Of a stretch of DNA of 64,000 nt, positions 1 to 8,388 are shown piece by piece (the first letter of the stretch is position 1; each line of letters opens with the position of its first letter). Position numbers and translations under genes: made by a program. Under the pieces are notes generated by a model. That model did not search any database. It was given only the letters and a program-made list of their open reading frames with translations, and had not been told where the DNA came from. Source of the stretch: Amycolatopsis benzoatilytica AK 16/65 (GTDB taxonomy: Bacteria; Actinomycetota; Actinomycetes; Mycobacteriales; Pseudonocardiaceae); assembly GCF_000383915.1 (NCBI RefSeq), contig NZ_KB912942.1:1834561-1898560 (forward strand). The letters run 5' to 3'.

Positions 1-1
1 C

Positions 2-280
2 CCGTCGACATCGCTTCAGACGCACCTTTTCGAAGACCGCGTGATGAAGATGTCTACTGTGGACATACGCGAGGGCGCAAGCGTCGGGGCGCGTTCGGTG
101 GTGCTGTACGACAGTACGGTCGGCAAGCAGACCGTGGTGGACGCGATGTCGTTGGTGATGAAGGGCGAACAGCTTCCGGCGGGCACCGGCTGGCGGGGCA
201 TTCCGGCGCGCGGGATCTCCCGGCTGCCGGGCACCCACCGCGAAGCGCCGGTGCGCAGAGCGGGTGCGCACCGGCGCTGA
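2..280 (+). CDS. C-terminal end of Pls/PosA-type NRPS-like protein (partial)
   Basis: The frame is open from base 2, so only the last ~92 codons are inside the window. Residues such as VVLYDSTVG, LVMKGEQLPAG and WRGIPA match the end of the left-handed beta-helix acyltransferase-like region that closes Pls/PosA-family NRPS-like proteins. In that family an adenylation domain and carrier domain precede a membrane region and this C-terminal part, and the proteins make poly-amino-acids such as epsilon-polylysine or related products. The assignment rests on recognised end motifs, since the adenylation domain lies upstream of the window. The tail after WRGIPA is basic and likely unstructured. Confidence 0.6.
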   Translation, partial: PSTSLQTHLFEDRVMKMSTVDIREGASVGARSVVLYDSTVGKQTVVDAMSLVMKGEQLPAGTGWRGIPARGISRLPGTHREAPVRRAGAHRR

Positions 281-310
281 TTGTTCCTCCGCTGGGCAGG
301 AGGCCCGCCC

Positions 311-973
311 TCAGGGACTGCCGGGCGCGACCAGGCCGGTTTCGTACGCGGCGATGACGAGCTGGGCGCGGTCGTGGGCGTCGAGCTTGGTCATGATGCG
401 GGAGAGGTGCGTTTTCGCGGTCAGCGGGCTGACGTGGAGTTCGCGGGCGAGGTCGTCGTTGGAGCGGCCGCGAGCCACGAGAGTCAGCACTTCCCGTTCG
501 CGGTCGGTGAGTGCGTCGATGCGGTAGGCGCCGGCACGGGGCTGGGGGCGCGCGGCGATGTCGGCGATGAGCCGCCGGGTGATGCGCGGGGAGAGCAGTG
601 CCTCGCCGGCCGCGACGACCCGGACCGCCTGCACGAGGTCGGCCGGGTCGGTGTCCTTGACCAGGAAGCCCGACGCGCCGGCGCGCAGCGCCTCGTACAC
701 GTATTCGTCGGCCTCGTAGGTGGTCAAGATCAGGACCCGGACGCCCGCGAGGTCGTCGTCGGCGGCGATGCGACGGGTCGCTTCGAGACCGTCGGTACCC
801 GGCATGCGGATGTCCATCAGGACGACGTCCGCGCGGGTGCGGACGGCGAGGCGGACCGCTTCGGCCCCGTCGGCGGCTTCGCCGACGACTTCGATCTCGT
901 CGGCGGCGTCGAGCAGCATCCGGAATCCGGCGCGGATGAGGGCCTGGTCGTCGGCGAGCAGGACACGGATCAC
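311..973 (-). CDS. NarL/LuxR-family response regulator
   Basis: Cytoplasmic DNA-binding response regulator of 220 residues. The receiver domain fills residues 1-120, with the acidic pair D8-D9 and the phosphoacceptor D54 in VLMDIRMPG. A LuxR-type helix-turn-helix lies at about residues 150-205 (LTDREREVLTLVARGRSND, then VSPLTAKTHLSRI). The GTG start overlaps the stop of the upstream histidine kinase gene by four bases (GTGA), so the two are translationally coupled and form a cognate pair. Targets are not shown by sequence; the divergent membrane protein/hydrolase pair and the inverted repeat at 2201-2232 are the obvious candidates. Confidence 0.93.
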   Translation of the reverse strand: MIRVLLADDQALIRAGFRMLLDAADEIEVVGEAADGAEAVRLAVRTRADVVLMDIRMPGTDGLEATRRIAADDDLAGVRVLILTTYEADEYVYEALRAGASGFLVKDTDPADLVQAVRVVAAGEALLSPRITRRLIADIAARPQPRAGAYRIDALTDREREVLTLVARGRSNDDLARELHVSPLTAKTHLSRIMTKLDAHDRAQLVIAAYETGLVAPGSP

Positions 974-2148
974 GGGGTCTCCCGAGGCAGGTGCGCGTGG
1001 ACGCGGAAGCCGCCGCGGCGGCCGGGTCCGGTCGTGAGGGAGCCGCCGGCCGCGGCGGCGCGTTCGCTCATGCCGCGAATCCCGTGGCCGGTTCCGGTCG
1101 CGGAGGACGGGCCGGGGCCGGTGTCGGTGACCTCGATGTCGAGGTGGCGGTCGGTGTAAACGAGCGTGACGGTCGCGCTGGCCGGGGCGGCGTGCCGCAG
1201 CGCGTTGGTGAGGGATTCCTGGATGATCCGGTAGGCGGCGAGGTCGACCGGAGCGGGCAGCGGCGCCTCGGCGCCGGTGGTGCGGACGGTGGTCGGCAGC
1301 CCGGCGGTGGTCATCGTCTCGGCGAGCGCGCCGAGTGCGTGCAGCCCGGGGACCGGCTGGGTGGACTCGTCCTGGTCGGCCTGGCGCAGGACGGCCAGGA
1401 TCGCCCGCAGTTCGCCGAGGCCGCGCTTGCTGGCGTCCTTGATCGCGGCGAGCGCCTGCGTGACCGGTTCTGGCAGGTCCGGGTGGGCGTACGCGGCGGC
1501 ACCGGCCTGGACGTTGATGGTCGACATCGTGTGGGCGACCACGTCGTGCAATTCGCGGGCGATGCGCAGGCGCTCGGCGTCGACCTGGCGGCGGGCTTCC
1601 TCGTCGCGGGTCCGTTCGGCCAGCTCGGCCCGGGCTTCCAGCGCCGAGATCCGGCCCCGTCGGTTGGCGACCGCGATGCCGGTGGCGAGGGCGAGCCCGG
1701 CGGTCACCGGGAACACCGGGAAGGCGCCGCCGAAGGTGCCGAGCGGGTTGAACACCGCGGTGAGCACGCCGAGCGGGACCACCGTGGCGATGGCGGCGAG
1801 CACGGCTTCGCGCACCGGGGACAGCGCGGAAACGGTGTAGAGCGCGACCAGCGGGGCCAGCAGCGCAGCGCCGTTGACGTAGCCCAGAGCGGTGTAGATC
1901 GCGACCCCGGCGACGGACACGGCGAGCACCGGCCAGGGCCGGCTGCGCCGCCAGGCAAGCGCGAGGGCCGCGATCGCGACGAACAGGTAGGCCCACCACT
2001 GCGGGACCGGCACCGGATGGCCGTCGTAGACCTGGTCGGCGGGTTGCAGCGGGCGGGCCTCGCCGACCGAACCACCGACAGTGAGCAGCAGCATCAGCAC
2101 CGCGAACAGCGTGGCCGGGAGCCATCGGGGGCGGTCGGGTGCGGGCAT
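970..2148 (-). CDS. Sensor histidine kinase, HisKA_3 (NarL partner) type
   Basis: Membrane-bound sensor kinase of 392 residues. The N-terminal ~160 residues carry one hydrophobic segment at 10-28 and several more between 50 and 160. The dimerisation/phosphoacceptor helix has the motif RLRIARELHDVVAHTMS with the phosphorylated His near residue 201. The HATPase region shows QESLTNALRHA (N box) and DTGPGP followed by GHGIRGMSERA (G boxes). No extracytoplasmic sensor domain is visible, so the signal is probably sensed in or near the membrane. It is transcribed with the downstream response regulator through a GTGA overlap. Confidence 0.93.
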   Translation of the reverse strand: MPAPDRPRWLPATLFAVLMLLLTVGGSVGEARPLQPADQVYDGHPVPVPQWWAYLFVAIAALALAWRRSRPWPVLAVSVAGVAIYTALGYVNGAALLAPLVALYTVSALSPVREAVLAAIATVVPLGVLTAVFNPLGTFGGAFPVFPVTAGLALATGIAVANRRGRISALEARAELAERTRDEEARRQVDAERLRIARELHDVVAHTMSTINVQAGAAAYAHPDLPEPVTQALAAIKDASKRGLGELRAILAVLRQADQDESTQPVPGLHALGALAETMTTAGLPTTVRTTGAEAPLPAPVDLAAYRIIQESLTNALRHAAPASATVTLVYTDRHLDIEVTDTGPGPSSATGTGHGIRGMSERAAAAGGSLTTGPGRRGGFRVHAHLPRETP

Positions 2149-2200
2149 GGCCAGCAGCGTACGGAGGTTCGTGCGGTCGTGGCGTCCCCCGCACGGGGAC

Positions 2201-2232
2201 CGTTGGCGTACTGCAGCCGGAGTACGCCAACG
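2201..2232. promoter_or_regulatory. 12-bp perfect inverted repeat in divergent promoter region
   Basis: CGTTGGCGTACT, an 8-base loop, then AGTACGCCAACG. It lies between the start of the histidine kinase gene (2148, minus strand) and the membrane protein gene (2347, plus strand). Position and symmetry fit an operator for one or both units. Binding by the adjacent response regulator is an inference. Confidence 0.55.
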
Positions 2233-2346
2233 CGGGCGCTGCAGCGAGCGGAGCCGGCGAAGTGACCCTGTCGACGGGACGTGCCGGAGACCGCCCGGCC
2301 CGCACGATTCCGGGGCAACGACACATCCGAGATCGGAGAGAACGTC

Positions 2347-3012
2347 ATGATCGGTTCCCCCGCCGCAAACGCGGACACTCTGGTACGCGTCGGGATTCTG
2401 GCGCTGCCGCTGGGAAACGCGCTCAAGCTGGTCGGAAACCTCGGTACCTTCAACAGCGTTGGCTACGGCGTTCCGGCGGCGGCCGAAGCCGCGGTCGCCG
2501 CCGGGCCGGGCTATTTCCTCGGCAATCTGGCGGGCAGCATCACGTCGGTCCTGTTCGGACTGTTCGGCCTGCTCGCCCTGTTCGGTTTCCTCGTGCGCCG
2601 GGCGAGCCGGCGGCTGGTCGTCCCGGCCCTGGTGTGCTCAGTGCTCGGTACCGGGTTCACGCTGGCCGCGCTGGGTGTGATCACCTACGCGATCCCCGCG
2701 CTGGCGCACGCCTACCAGGCCGGGAACCCCGCCGCGATGACCGTCGCCGACGGCTTCTTCGTCTGGCCGTGGGGAGCGATGCTCTATCCGGCGGTGCTCG
2801 TGCCGATCGGACTGGTGTTGTTCTGCACCGCACTGTGGAAATCCACCACCGTCTCGCGGGCCGCGATCGTCGCTGTCGCGGTGTCCTCGGTGCTGATCTC
2901 CGTCCCGGTGCCGATCCACTCGATCCGGCTGGCCGGGGGAGTCCTCGGGCTGCTGGCGGGCGTCTGGCTCGCCGGGGTCGTCCGCCGCGACCTGGTCCGG
3001 AGCCCGCGATGA
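2347..3012 (+). CDS. Multi-pass membrane protein, unknown function
   Basis: 221 residues if translation begins at the ATG preceded by GGAGAG at 2335-2340. An earlier in-frame start at 2281 lacks such a site. Five to six hydrophobic segments span most of the chain (for example SVLFGLFGLLALFGFLV and VLVPIGLVLFCTALW), with short polar loops and a basic C-terminus. No enzymatic motif is visible and I do not recognise the family. Its stop overlaps the start of the alpha/beta hydrolase by four bases, so the two are coexpressed. It lies divergent to a two-component system that may control it. Confidence 0.8.
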   Translation: MIGSPAANADTLVRVGILALPLGNALKLVGNLGTFNSVGYGVPAAAEAAVAAGPGYFLGNLAGSITSVLFGLFGLLALFGFLVRRASRRLVVPALVCSVLGTGFTLAALGVITYAIPALAHAYQAGNPAAMTVADGFFVWPWGAMLYPAVLVPIGLVLFCTALWKSTTVSRAAIVAVAVSSVLISVPVPIHSIRLAGGVLGLLAGVWLAGVVRRDLVRSPR

Positions 3013-4289
3013 CCCGCCCGCTGTTCGTGGTCGCGGCGGTGGCGGCGCTCGGGGCCGCCGCGATCCAGGCCGCGACCGTGCCGACCCTCTGGTCGGTCAC
3101 CCCGGCGTACGCGGCGCTGTTCGCGGTCCTCGCCCTTGGCCAGGCGATTTCGTTGGTCCGGGCGCCTTGGGCGGTATCCGTCGTGGGCACCGGGTTCGCG
3201 TTCTGGGTAATGGATCGCGTGCTGCACGTCTTGCCGGGGCCGAGTCCGTGGCGGTCCGCCGACACGGCACTCGGCGTCACCGACTGGTTCGCCGCGGTCC
3301 TGCAAGGGATCGCTCTCGCCGGTCTGCTGACCGTCGTCCTGCGGCACCCGCGCCCGGCTCGGGCGCGCTGGGCGCGGGTGAGCGGCTGGCTGGCCGCGGT
3401 GCCTGCCGCCGTCTTGGCGGTCGCTCTCGCAACGGCCGGAACGGTGACCGCGGCGGCGGGCGCGACGGCGAGCGGGAACGCCCGGACCGTCGAGTACTGC
3501 CGCCCGGACGGGATCCCGCTGCGGATGGACCTCTACTCGCCCGCGGTGCCGCGCCGGGTGCCGGTCGCGTTGTACGTCCACGGCGGCGGATTCGTCCTCG
3601 GCGACCGCAAACCCGACGGGACCGGCGCCGTGCTCGCCAACTCCGACGGCGCGCTTTTCCCGTCGCTGCAACGGGAACTGACTTCCCGCGGCTTCCTGGT
3701 CGCGTCGATCGACTACCGCCTCGCGCCGGCCGCAGCGTGGCCGGCTCCGATCGTCGACGCCAAGTGCGCGGTCCGGTTCCTCAAAGCGCACGCGGGCGAA
3801 TTCGGCATCGACCCGGGCAAGATCGGCGTCTGGGGCAGCAGTGCGGGCGGAACCCTGTCCGCGCTGCTCGGCACCGCCGGTCCGGACGCCGGATTCGACA
3901 CCGGCCAGTACCTGGAGCAGACGAGCGCGGTGGCCGCCGTGGTCGACATGTTCGGTCCGGCCGATCTCGCGCACCTGGAGGCCGCCGAGCCGGTCCAACG
4001 GCTCATCGCCCGCATCGGACTCGGCACCGACCCGTCCGTCCGCCGCTCCGGAAGCCCGGACAGCTACGTTTCGCGGGACGCCGCGCCAATACTGATCCTG
4101 CAGGGGGACGAGGACTTCGTCCGTCCACAATCGACAGACTTCGCCACGCGGCTGCGGGCGGCGGGCACCCGTGTCACGCTCGTTCCCGTGCACGGCACCG
4201 GCCACACCCTCGACACCCCGGGTCAGAACCCCGGCTCCGCGCGGCTGACGACGATGGTGGCCGACTTTCTGTCCGCCACCCTGTGCTAG
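3009..4289 (+). CDS. Membrane-anchored alpha/beta hydrolase (esterase/lipase, HSL-like)
   Basis: 426 residues. The first ~150 carry four hydrophobic segments, so the enzyme is anchored in the membrane; the catalytic part follows. HGGG at 191-194 is the oxyanion-hole motif of hormone-sensitive-lipase-type esterases. GSSAG at 276-280 contains the nucleophile Ser278, and the later motifs GDEDF and GTGH supply the Asp and His of the triad. The fold and chemistry indicate carboxylester hydrolysis; the substrate cannot be read from sequence. The ATG overlaps the stop of the upstream membrane protein (ATGA). Confidence 0.88.
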   Translation: MTRPLFVVAAVAALGAAAIQAATVPTLWSVTPAYAALFAVLALGQAISLVRAPWAVSVVGTGFAFWVMDRVLHVLPGPSPWRSADTALGVTDWFAAVLQGIALAGLLTVVLRHPRPARARWARVSGWLAAVPAAVLAVALATAGTVTAAAGATASGNARTVEYCRPDGIPLRMDLYSPAVPRRVPVALYVHGGGFVLGDRKPDGTGAVLANSDGALFPSLQRELTSRGFLVASIDYRLAPAAAWPAPIVDAKCAVRFLKAHAGEFGIDPGKIGVWGSSAGGTLSALLGTAGPDAGFDTGQYLEQTSAVAAVVDMFGPADLAHLEAAEPVQRLIARIGLGTDPSVRRSGSPDSYVSRDAAPILILQGDEDFVRPQSTDFATRLRAAGTRVTLVPVHGTGHTLDTPGQNPGSARLTTMVADFLSATLC

Positions 4290-4301
4290 CAGTCCGCTGG
4301 C

Positions 4302-4360
4302 CTGTCCGTGAAGGGCCCCTTCCGGGACTTGGATTCCCTCAAGGGGCCCTTCACGGACAG
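4302..4360. repeat. Dispersed GTGAAGGGCCCCTT hairpin, copy 1
   Basis: Perfect 20-bp arms (4302-4321 and 4341-4360) beginning CTGTCCGTGAAGGGCC. It sits between two convergent genes (ends at 4289 and 4410), where a bidirectional terminator would be expected. Related copies occur at 8101, 16860, 33140, 48714, 56913 and 62977. Confidence 0.9.
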
Positions 4361-4409
4361 ACCGGCAAGCTGGTCGCGCGGCACAGACCGGCGGATCCTC
4401 TGGTCGCGG

Positions 4410-5711
4410 TCAGCCGCTGCCCTCCACCACGGGAACCGTGCTGAGGCGATGGGCTTTCGGATGGGTCTCGTACATGCGTACGGCGACGACGATGCCAGCG
4501 GCGGCGGTGAGCGCGGCGACGACCCAGACCGCGGCGCGCAAGCCCCACAGGTCGGCGACGAGGCCGGAGAGCAGCGCGCCGACCGCGAAGCCGCCGTCGC
4601 GCCAGAGCCGGTAGACCCCGACTGCGCGGGCGCGCCACGCGGGGTGGGCGACGTCGCCGATGACCGCGAGCAGGGTCGGGTACACCAGCGCGGTGCCCGC
4701 GCCTAGCAGCACCGCGGCCACGATCCACATCGAAAAGGTGTCGGCGAGCGCGACCAGGGCGAGCGCGGCGGCCTGGACGAGCATGCCGGCGGTGATGAGG
4801 TGTTTGCGGCCCCAGCGGTCGGACAGCGGCCCGGTGATCAGCTGCCCGAGGCCCCAGACCGCGGGGTAGACCGCGGCGAGGATTCCGATGCGCGAGACCG
4901 AGAGCCCGGCCGTGGCGAACAGGATCGGGAACAGGCCCCAGGCGAGACCGTCGTTGAGGTTGTTCACCATCCCGGCCTGGCTGGCCGCCGACAGGGCGGG
5001 TTCGTGCAGGCTGGTGTGGCCGAAGACCTGCCGGTTGGTCAGTTCGGCGTGCAGGTGGTCGTGCTGGCCGTCGCCTCGGGCGGTGTGCCGGGTGGCTTCC
5101 AGCCGGGCGTGCTCCCGGGTTTCGCGCACGACGAGCCCGGCCAGCCCCAGGCCCAGCGCGACATAGGCGGCCCCGAGCAGGAACGGTGCGGGGCGCAGCC
5201 CGTAACGGGCGGCGAGGTAGCCGGTGGCCGCGGCGGTGACGGCGACCGCGAGGTAGCCGGCCGCCTCGTTCAGGCCCATCGCCAGGCCGCGGCGGGACGG
5301 CCCGGCGAGGTCGATCTTCATGATGACGGTCGTCGACCAGGTCATCCCCTGGTTGACGCCGAGCAGCACGTTGGCGGCCACGACCCAGCCCCACGAGGGC
5401 GCCCAGATCAGCATCAGCGGGATCGGGATCGCGACGAGCCACCCGGCGAGCAGGACGGGTTTGCGGCCGAAGCGGTCCGACCAGGCGCCGGCGAAGTAGT
5501 TGGTGGCGGCCTTGGTGGCGCCGAAAGCCAGCACGTAGGTCAGGACGAAGGTGTATCCGGTCAGCCGGAAGCTGTGCTCGGCCAGCAGCGGCAGCACCGT
5601 GCGTTCCTGCCCGAGCACGCCGCCGACCAACGCGTTGACCGCGACCAGCAGGCTGAACTGAGCGAGGTTGGCACGAATGCCCAGGCGAAGGCCGGCGGCG
5701 GGGCGGATCAT
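4410..5711 (-). CDS. MFS transporter in the persulfide-detoxification operon
   Basis: 433 residues with about twelve membrane helices. The MFS loop motif appears twice: DRFGRKPVLLAG between helices 2 and 3 and DRWGRKHLITAG in the second half. A longer polar, His-rich loop (HTARGDGQHDHLHAE) separates the two halves. The ATG overlaps the stop of the upstream MBL/rhodanese gene by four bases, so it belongs to that operon. By context it may export a sulfur compound such as sulfite or thiosulfate; this is inference, since the family transports many solutes. Confidence 0.88.
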   Translation of the reverse strand: MIRPAAGLRLGIRANLAQFSLLVAVNALVGGVLGQERTVLPLLAEHSFRLTGYTFVLTYVLAFGATKAATNYFAGAWSDRFGRKPVLLAGWLVAIPIPLMLIWAPSWGWVVAANVLLGVNQGMTWSTTVIMKIDLAGPSRRGLAMGLNEAAGYLAVAVTAAATGYLAARYGLRPAPFLLGAAYVALGLGLAGLVVRETREHARLEATRHTARGDGQHDHLHAELTNRQVFGHTSLHEPALSAASQAGMVNNLNDGLAWGLFPILFATAGLSVSRIGILAAVYPAVWGLGQLITGPLSDRWGRKHLITAGMLVQAAALALVALADTFSMWIVAAVLLGAGTALVYPTLLAVIGDVAHPAWRARAVGVYRLWRDGGFAVGALLSGLVADLWGLRAAVWVVAALTAAAGIVVAVRMYETHPKAHRLSTVPVVEGSG

Positions 5712-7087
5712 CGGCCGGTCGCTGCTGCCCAGGCGGCGTAGCCGCCCGTCAGGTCGGAGACGTCGGCCCGGCCGGACCGGCGCAGCAGGCTGGCGGCGAT
5801 GGCCGAGCGGAAGCCGCCGGCGCAGTACACCACCACCGGGGAGCCGTCCGGGACTTCGTCCAGGCGGCGCGCGAGCTCGGCGAGCGGGATGTGCTGCGAG
5901 CCGTCGATGGCGCCCGTGGCCAGCTCTCCGGTGTTCCGGACGTCCAGCACGACCGGCCGCGGCGTGCGCGCCAGTTCGGTGCGCAGGTCGGCGGCGGTGA
6001 GCCGGCTCGCGCGGTCCACCTCGCCGGGCACGGTGAGGAATGCGGCTTCGGCGTCGGACAGGTAGCCGGCGACGGTGTCCAGTCCGATCCGGCCCAGCCG
6101 GGTCACGACCTCTTCCTCGGCGCCGTCCGGCGCGATGACGAGGATCTCGTCCTCTGGCCGCAGGACCATTCCGGCCCGTTCGGCGAAGCGGCCGTCGGCC
6201 GGGACGTTGAGCGAGCCGCGCAGGTGCGCGGCAGCGAACTCCTGCGGGTCGCGCGCGTCGAGCACGACCGCGCCCGCGGCCCGCCGGGCGAAGAAGTCTT
6301 CGGCGGCCAACGCCTTGAGATGCCGAGGCACGTCCAGCAGATCGCGCCGTTTCCGGTTGAGCACGGCGTCGTGGCCGAAGTAGTCCGGAGCGGACGGCTG
6401 CGCTTCGGTCACGAGGGCGATGAACTTGTCCTCGCTCATCGGCGCGCACGCGTAGTTCGTCAGCCGCTGGATGCCGATCGTCGACTGCCGTTCGGTGGAG
6501 AGGTTCTTGCCGCAGGCCGAACCCGCGCCGTGGGCCGGGAAGACCCGCACCTCGTCCGGCAGCGCCATCAGCTTGTCCTGCACCGTGTGATAAAGCTCCC
6601 GTGCCAGATCGTCGGCCGAGGAACCGAGCGAAGACAGCAGGTCCGGGCGGCCGACGTCGCCGATGAACAGCGCGTCGCCGGTGAGCACGCCGTACGGGAC
6701 TTCGTCGTCCGCGTGCTCGTAAACCAGGACGCTGATCGACTCCGGCGTGTGCCCGGGGGTTTCGAGAATCTTCAGGGTGACGTCGCCGAGGCTGATGATG
6801 TCTCCGTCGCCGAGCCGGTTGATCGGGAACTCCACGCCCTCGGCGCGGCGGCCGTGCCCGATCCAGGCGCCGGTGCGGGCGGCGATTTCCAGGTGCCCGG
6901 CGATGAAGTCGGCGTGGAAGTGGGTGTTGATCACGCCTTCGATGGTGAAGCCGCGGGCCTCGGCGTCGTTGAGGTATTCGGTGATGTCGCGGCGCGGGTC
7001 CACGACGACGGCGCGGCCGGTGGTCTCGTCAGCGACCAGGTAGGAGGCTTGGGACAGGCAGTCGAGGTAGTGCTGGGCGAAATACAC
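5708..7087 (-). CDS. MBL-fold persulfide dioxygenase-like/rhodanese fusion
   Basis: 459 residues. An N-terminal metallo-beta-lactamase domain has the metal motif THFHADFIAGH (H56, H58, D60), as in ETHE1/BlhR-type persulfide dioxygenases that oxidise glutathione or low-molecular-weight persulfide to sulfite. Two rhodanese domains follow. The first (about 260-355) has a degenerate loop without catalytic Cys; the second (about 365-459) has the active loop CAGGFRS with Cys422. The gene is first in a two-gene operon with an MFS exporter and has a CstR-type operator 65 bases upstream of its start. A paralogue lies at 9041. Confidence 0.9.
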   Translation of the reverse strand: MYFAQHYLDCLSQASYLVADETTGRAVVVDPRRDITEYLNDAEARGFTIEGVINTHFHADFIAGHLEIAARTGAWIGHGRRAEGVEFPINRLGDGDIISLGDVTLKILETPGHTPESISVLVYEHADDEVPYGVLTGDALFIGDVGRPDLLSSLGSSADDLARELYHTVQDKLMALPDEVRVFPAHGAGSACGKNLSTERQSTIGIQRLTNYACAPMSEDKFIALVTEAQPSAPDYFGHDAVLNRKRRDLLDVPRHLKALAAEDFFARRAAGAVVLDARDPQEFAAAHLRGSLNVPADGRFAERAGMVLRPEDEILVIAPDGAEEEVVTRLGRIGLDTVAGYLSDAEAAFLTVPGEVDRASRLTAADLRTELARTPRPVVLDVRNTGELATGAIDGSQHIPLAELARRLDEVPDGSPVVVYCAGGFRSAIAASLLRRSGRADVSDLTGGYAAWAAATGR

Positions 7088-7151
7088 GGCGGAAGCTCCA
7101 GGTTTTCAGGCGGGTCCGGTCGGCAGCGCGTGCCGCCCGAAGACGGCTCCA

Positions 7152-7167
7152 ATACCCAGGGGGGTAT
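7152..7167. promoter_or_regulatory. CstR/CsoR-type operator, site 1
   Basis: ATACCCAGGGGGGTAT, upstream of the minus-strand persulfide dioxygenase-like gene (start 7087). It matches the ATACCC..GGGTAT pattern repeated at five other promoters of this island. Confidence 0.78.
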
Positions 7168-7343
7168 CTGAATCCGAAGGTAACCGCTTCCGAGACACCT
7201 CGCAACTTGCCTCGCCGGGCGGAGCAACGCGGGCGGATCCGGGCGTGCGGACGGCCGGCTCCGGCCTGCCCCGCCTGGTCCTGCTTCGTTTCCGCCGGGC
7301 AGGCGCGCGGCGGGAACAAACCCGGCGAGCGGTGAGTTGTGAT

Positions 7344-7359
7344 ATACGCCGGGGGGTAT
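7344..7359. promoter_or_regulatory. CstR/CsoR-type operator, site 2
   Basis: ATACGCCGGGGGGTAT, ending 20 bases before the thioredoxin GTG start, so a bound repressor would block its promoter or early transcript. It has one weaker half site. Confidence 0.72.
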
Positions 7360-7379
7360 CTGAGAGCTAGGAGGGTCTC

Positions 7380-7739
7380 GTGGCCACCATCGAACTGACC
7401 AAGGACAACTTCACGGAAATCGTCAACGGCCCGGGCACGGTGCTCGTCGACTTCTGGGCGTCGTGGTGCGGACCGTGCCGGATGTTCGCCCCGGTCTTCG
7501 AACAGGCCGCCGCCCGGTACCCGGACATCAAATTCGGCAAGGTCGACACTGAAGCGCAGGTCGAACTCGCGCAAGCGTTCGGCATCTCGTCGATTCCCAC
7601 GCTGATGGCCGTGCGCGACGGCGTCATCGTCTATTCGCAGCCGGGTGCGCTGCCCGCGGCCGCGCTCGAGGACCTGATTACTCAGGTGCAGGCGCTCGAC
7701 ATGGCCGAAGTGCACGCGGAAGCCCGGTCGCGCTCGTGA
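7380..7739 (+). CDS. trxA: Thioredoxin
   Basis: 119-residue cytoplasmic thioredoxin with the canonical active site WCGPC (Cys30, Cys33), the preceding VLVDFWASW strand and the cis-Pro motif ISSIPTL. The GTG start follows AGGAGGG at 7369-7375. It sits downstream of a CstR-type operator and just before the repressor gene, so its likely role here is reduction of protein or low-molecular-weight persulfides and disulfides formed during sulfide stress. The last ~15 residues (AEVHAEARSRS) exceed the usual thioredoxin end. Confidence 0.93.
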   Translation: MATIELTKDNFTEIVNGPGTVLVDFWASWCGPCRMFAPVFEQAAARYPDIKFGKVDTEAQVELAQAFGISSIPTLMAVRDGVIVYSQPGALPAAALEDLITQVQALDMAEVHAEARSRS

Positions 7740-7743
7740 GCGG

Positions 7744-7759
7744 GTACCCTAGGGGGTAC
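7744..7759. promoter_or_regulatory. CstR/CsoR-type operator, site 3 (autoregulation)
   Basis: GTACCCTAGGGGGTAC in the 34-base gap between the thioredoxin gene and the repressor gene. Position implies autoregulation of the repressor. Confidence 0.72.
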
Positions 7760-7773
7760 CAGAGGAGGTCGGT

Positions 7774-8037
7774 GTGGAGCTGAACGAAGATGTGCTCGCG
7801 GATGTGCGCAAACGGCTGCGGCGGGCGCAGGGCCAGGTCGGCGGCGTGATCCAGATGATCGACGAAGGCCGCGACTGCCGCGATGTCATCACCCAGCTGG
7901 CCGCGGTGTCGCGAGCCCTGGACCGGGCCGGCTTCCGGTTGATCGCCAGCGGGCTGGAGCAGTGCCTGGTGGACGATTCCGAGGAAGCCGCGGCCAGTCG
8001 TGAGCAGCTGGAGAAACTGTTTCTGGCGCTGGCGTAG
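7774..8037 (+). CDS. CstR-like metal-insensitive CsoR-family repressor
   Basis: 87-residue all-helical DUF156/CsoR-family repressor. The GTG start follows AGGAGG at 7763-7768. Copper-sensing CsoR uses Cys-His-Cys. Here Cys35 and Cys64 are kept, but the position four residues before the second Cys is Gly60 instead of His. Loss of that His with retention of both Cys is the pattern of CstR, which senses persulfides through Cys-Cys chemistry. The neighbours (persulfide dioxygenase-like, rhodanese, TauE, thioredoxin) and six operator-like sites agree. It is expected to repress this whole island until sulfane sulfur is present. Confidence 0.88.
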   Translation: MELNEDVLADVRKRLRRAQGQVGGVIQMIDEGRDCRDVITQLAAVSRALDRAGFRLIASGLEQCLVDDSEEAAASREQLEKLFLALA

Positions 8038-8100
8038 CCGAGTCATCGTGGCGGCAGCGGGAGCTGCGGCCACAATGCCGCCGGAGAGTGCACTGCCGAC

Positions 8101-8155
8101 GTCCGTGAAGGGAACATTGAGGGACTCTGATTCCCTCAATGTTCCCTTCACGACG
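8101..8155. repeat. Dispersed hairpin, copy 2, variant core
   Basis: Perfect 20-bp arms at 8105-8124 and 8132-8151 around the 7-base loop CTCTGAT. The outer GTGAAGGG and inner TGAGGGA parts match the family, but the core reads GGAACATTG instead of GCCCCTTG, with both arms changed to keep pairing. It lies downstream of the repressor gene. Confidence 0.88.
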
Positions 8156-8218
8156 TCTGTGGGCGAAAGGTGAGGTCCGGCTCGTCTCGGCCGGTGCTCT
8201 GCGTCGTACTGGCGCGCA

Positions 8219-8388
8219 TCGCGTAAGCGAAAGCCGCCGCGCGCTGTGTTGTTGTGGTGAGGATCGCGCGAGCGAAGACGTCGCGCGCCGCGTTGCTGTG
8301 GCGAGGATCGCCCCGTGAGGCCGCTGCGTTGTGGTGGCGAGGATCGCCCCAGTGGGGCCGTCGCGCGCCGAGTTGTTGCGGACCCTGC
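8219..8388. repeat. Imperfect tandem repeats with GGCGAGGAT core
   Basis: Three to four degenerate units of 36-44 bases, each with GTTG..GTGG(C/T)GAGGATCG followed by a GC-rich spacer (GGAT at 8261, 8305 and 8341). Not coding; function unknown. Confidence 0.6.

Noticed and set aside
311..2326. 671-residue minus-strand frame joining the response regulator with upstream sequence
   Set aside because: The part before residue ~450 is low-complexity Arg/Pro/Gly typical of out-of-frame GC-rich DNA; the real start is the GTG at 973.
7774..8037. Copper-sensing CsoR
   Set aside because: The His ligand is replaced by Gly and no copper ATPase or chaperone gene is near.
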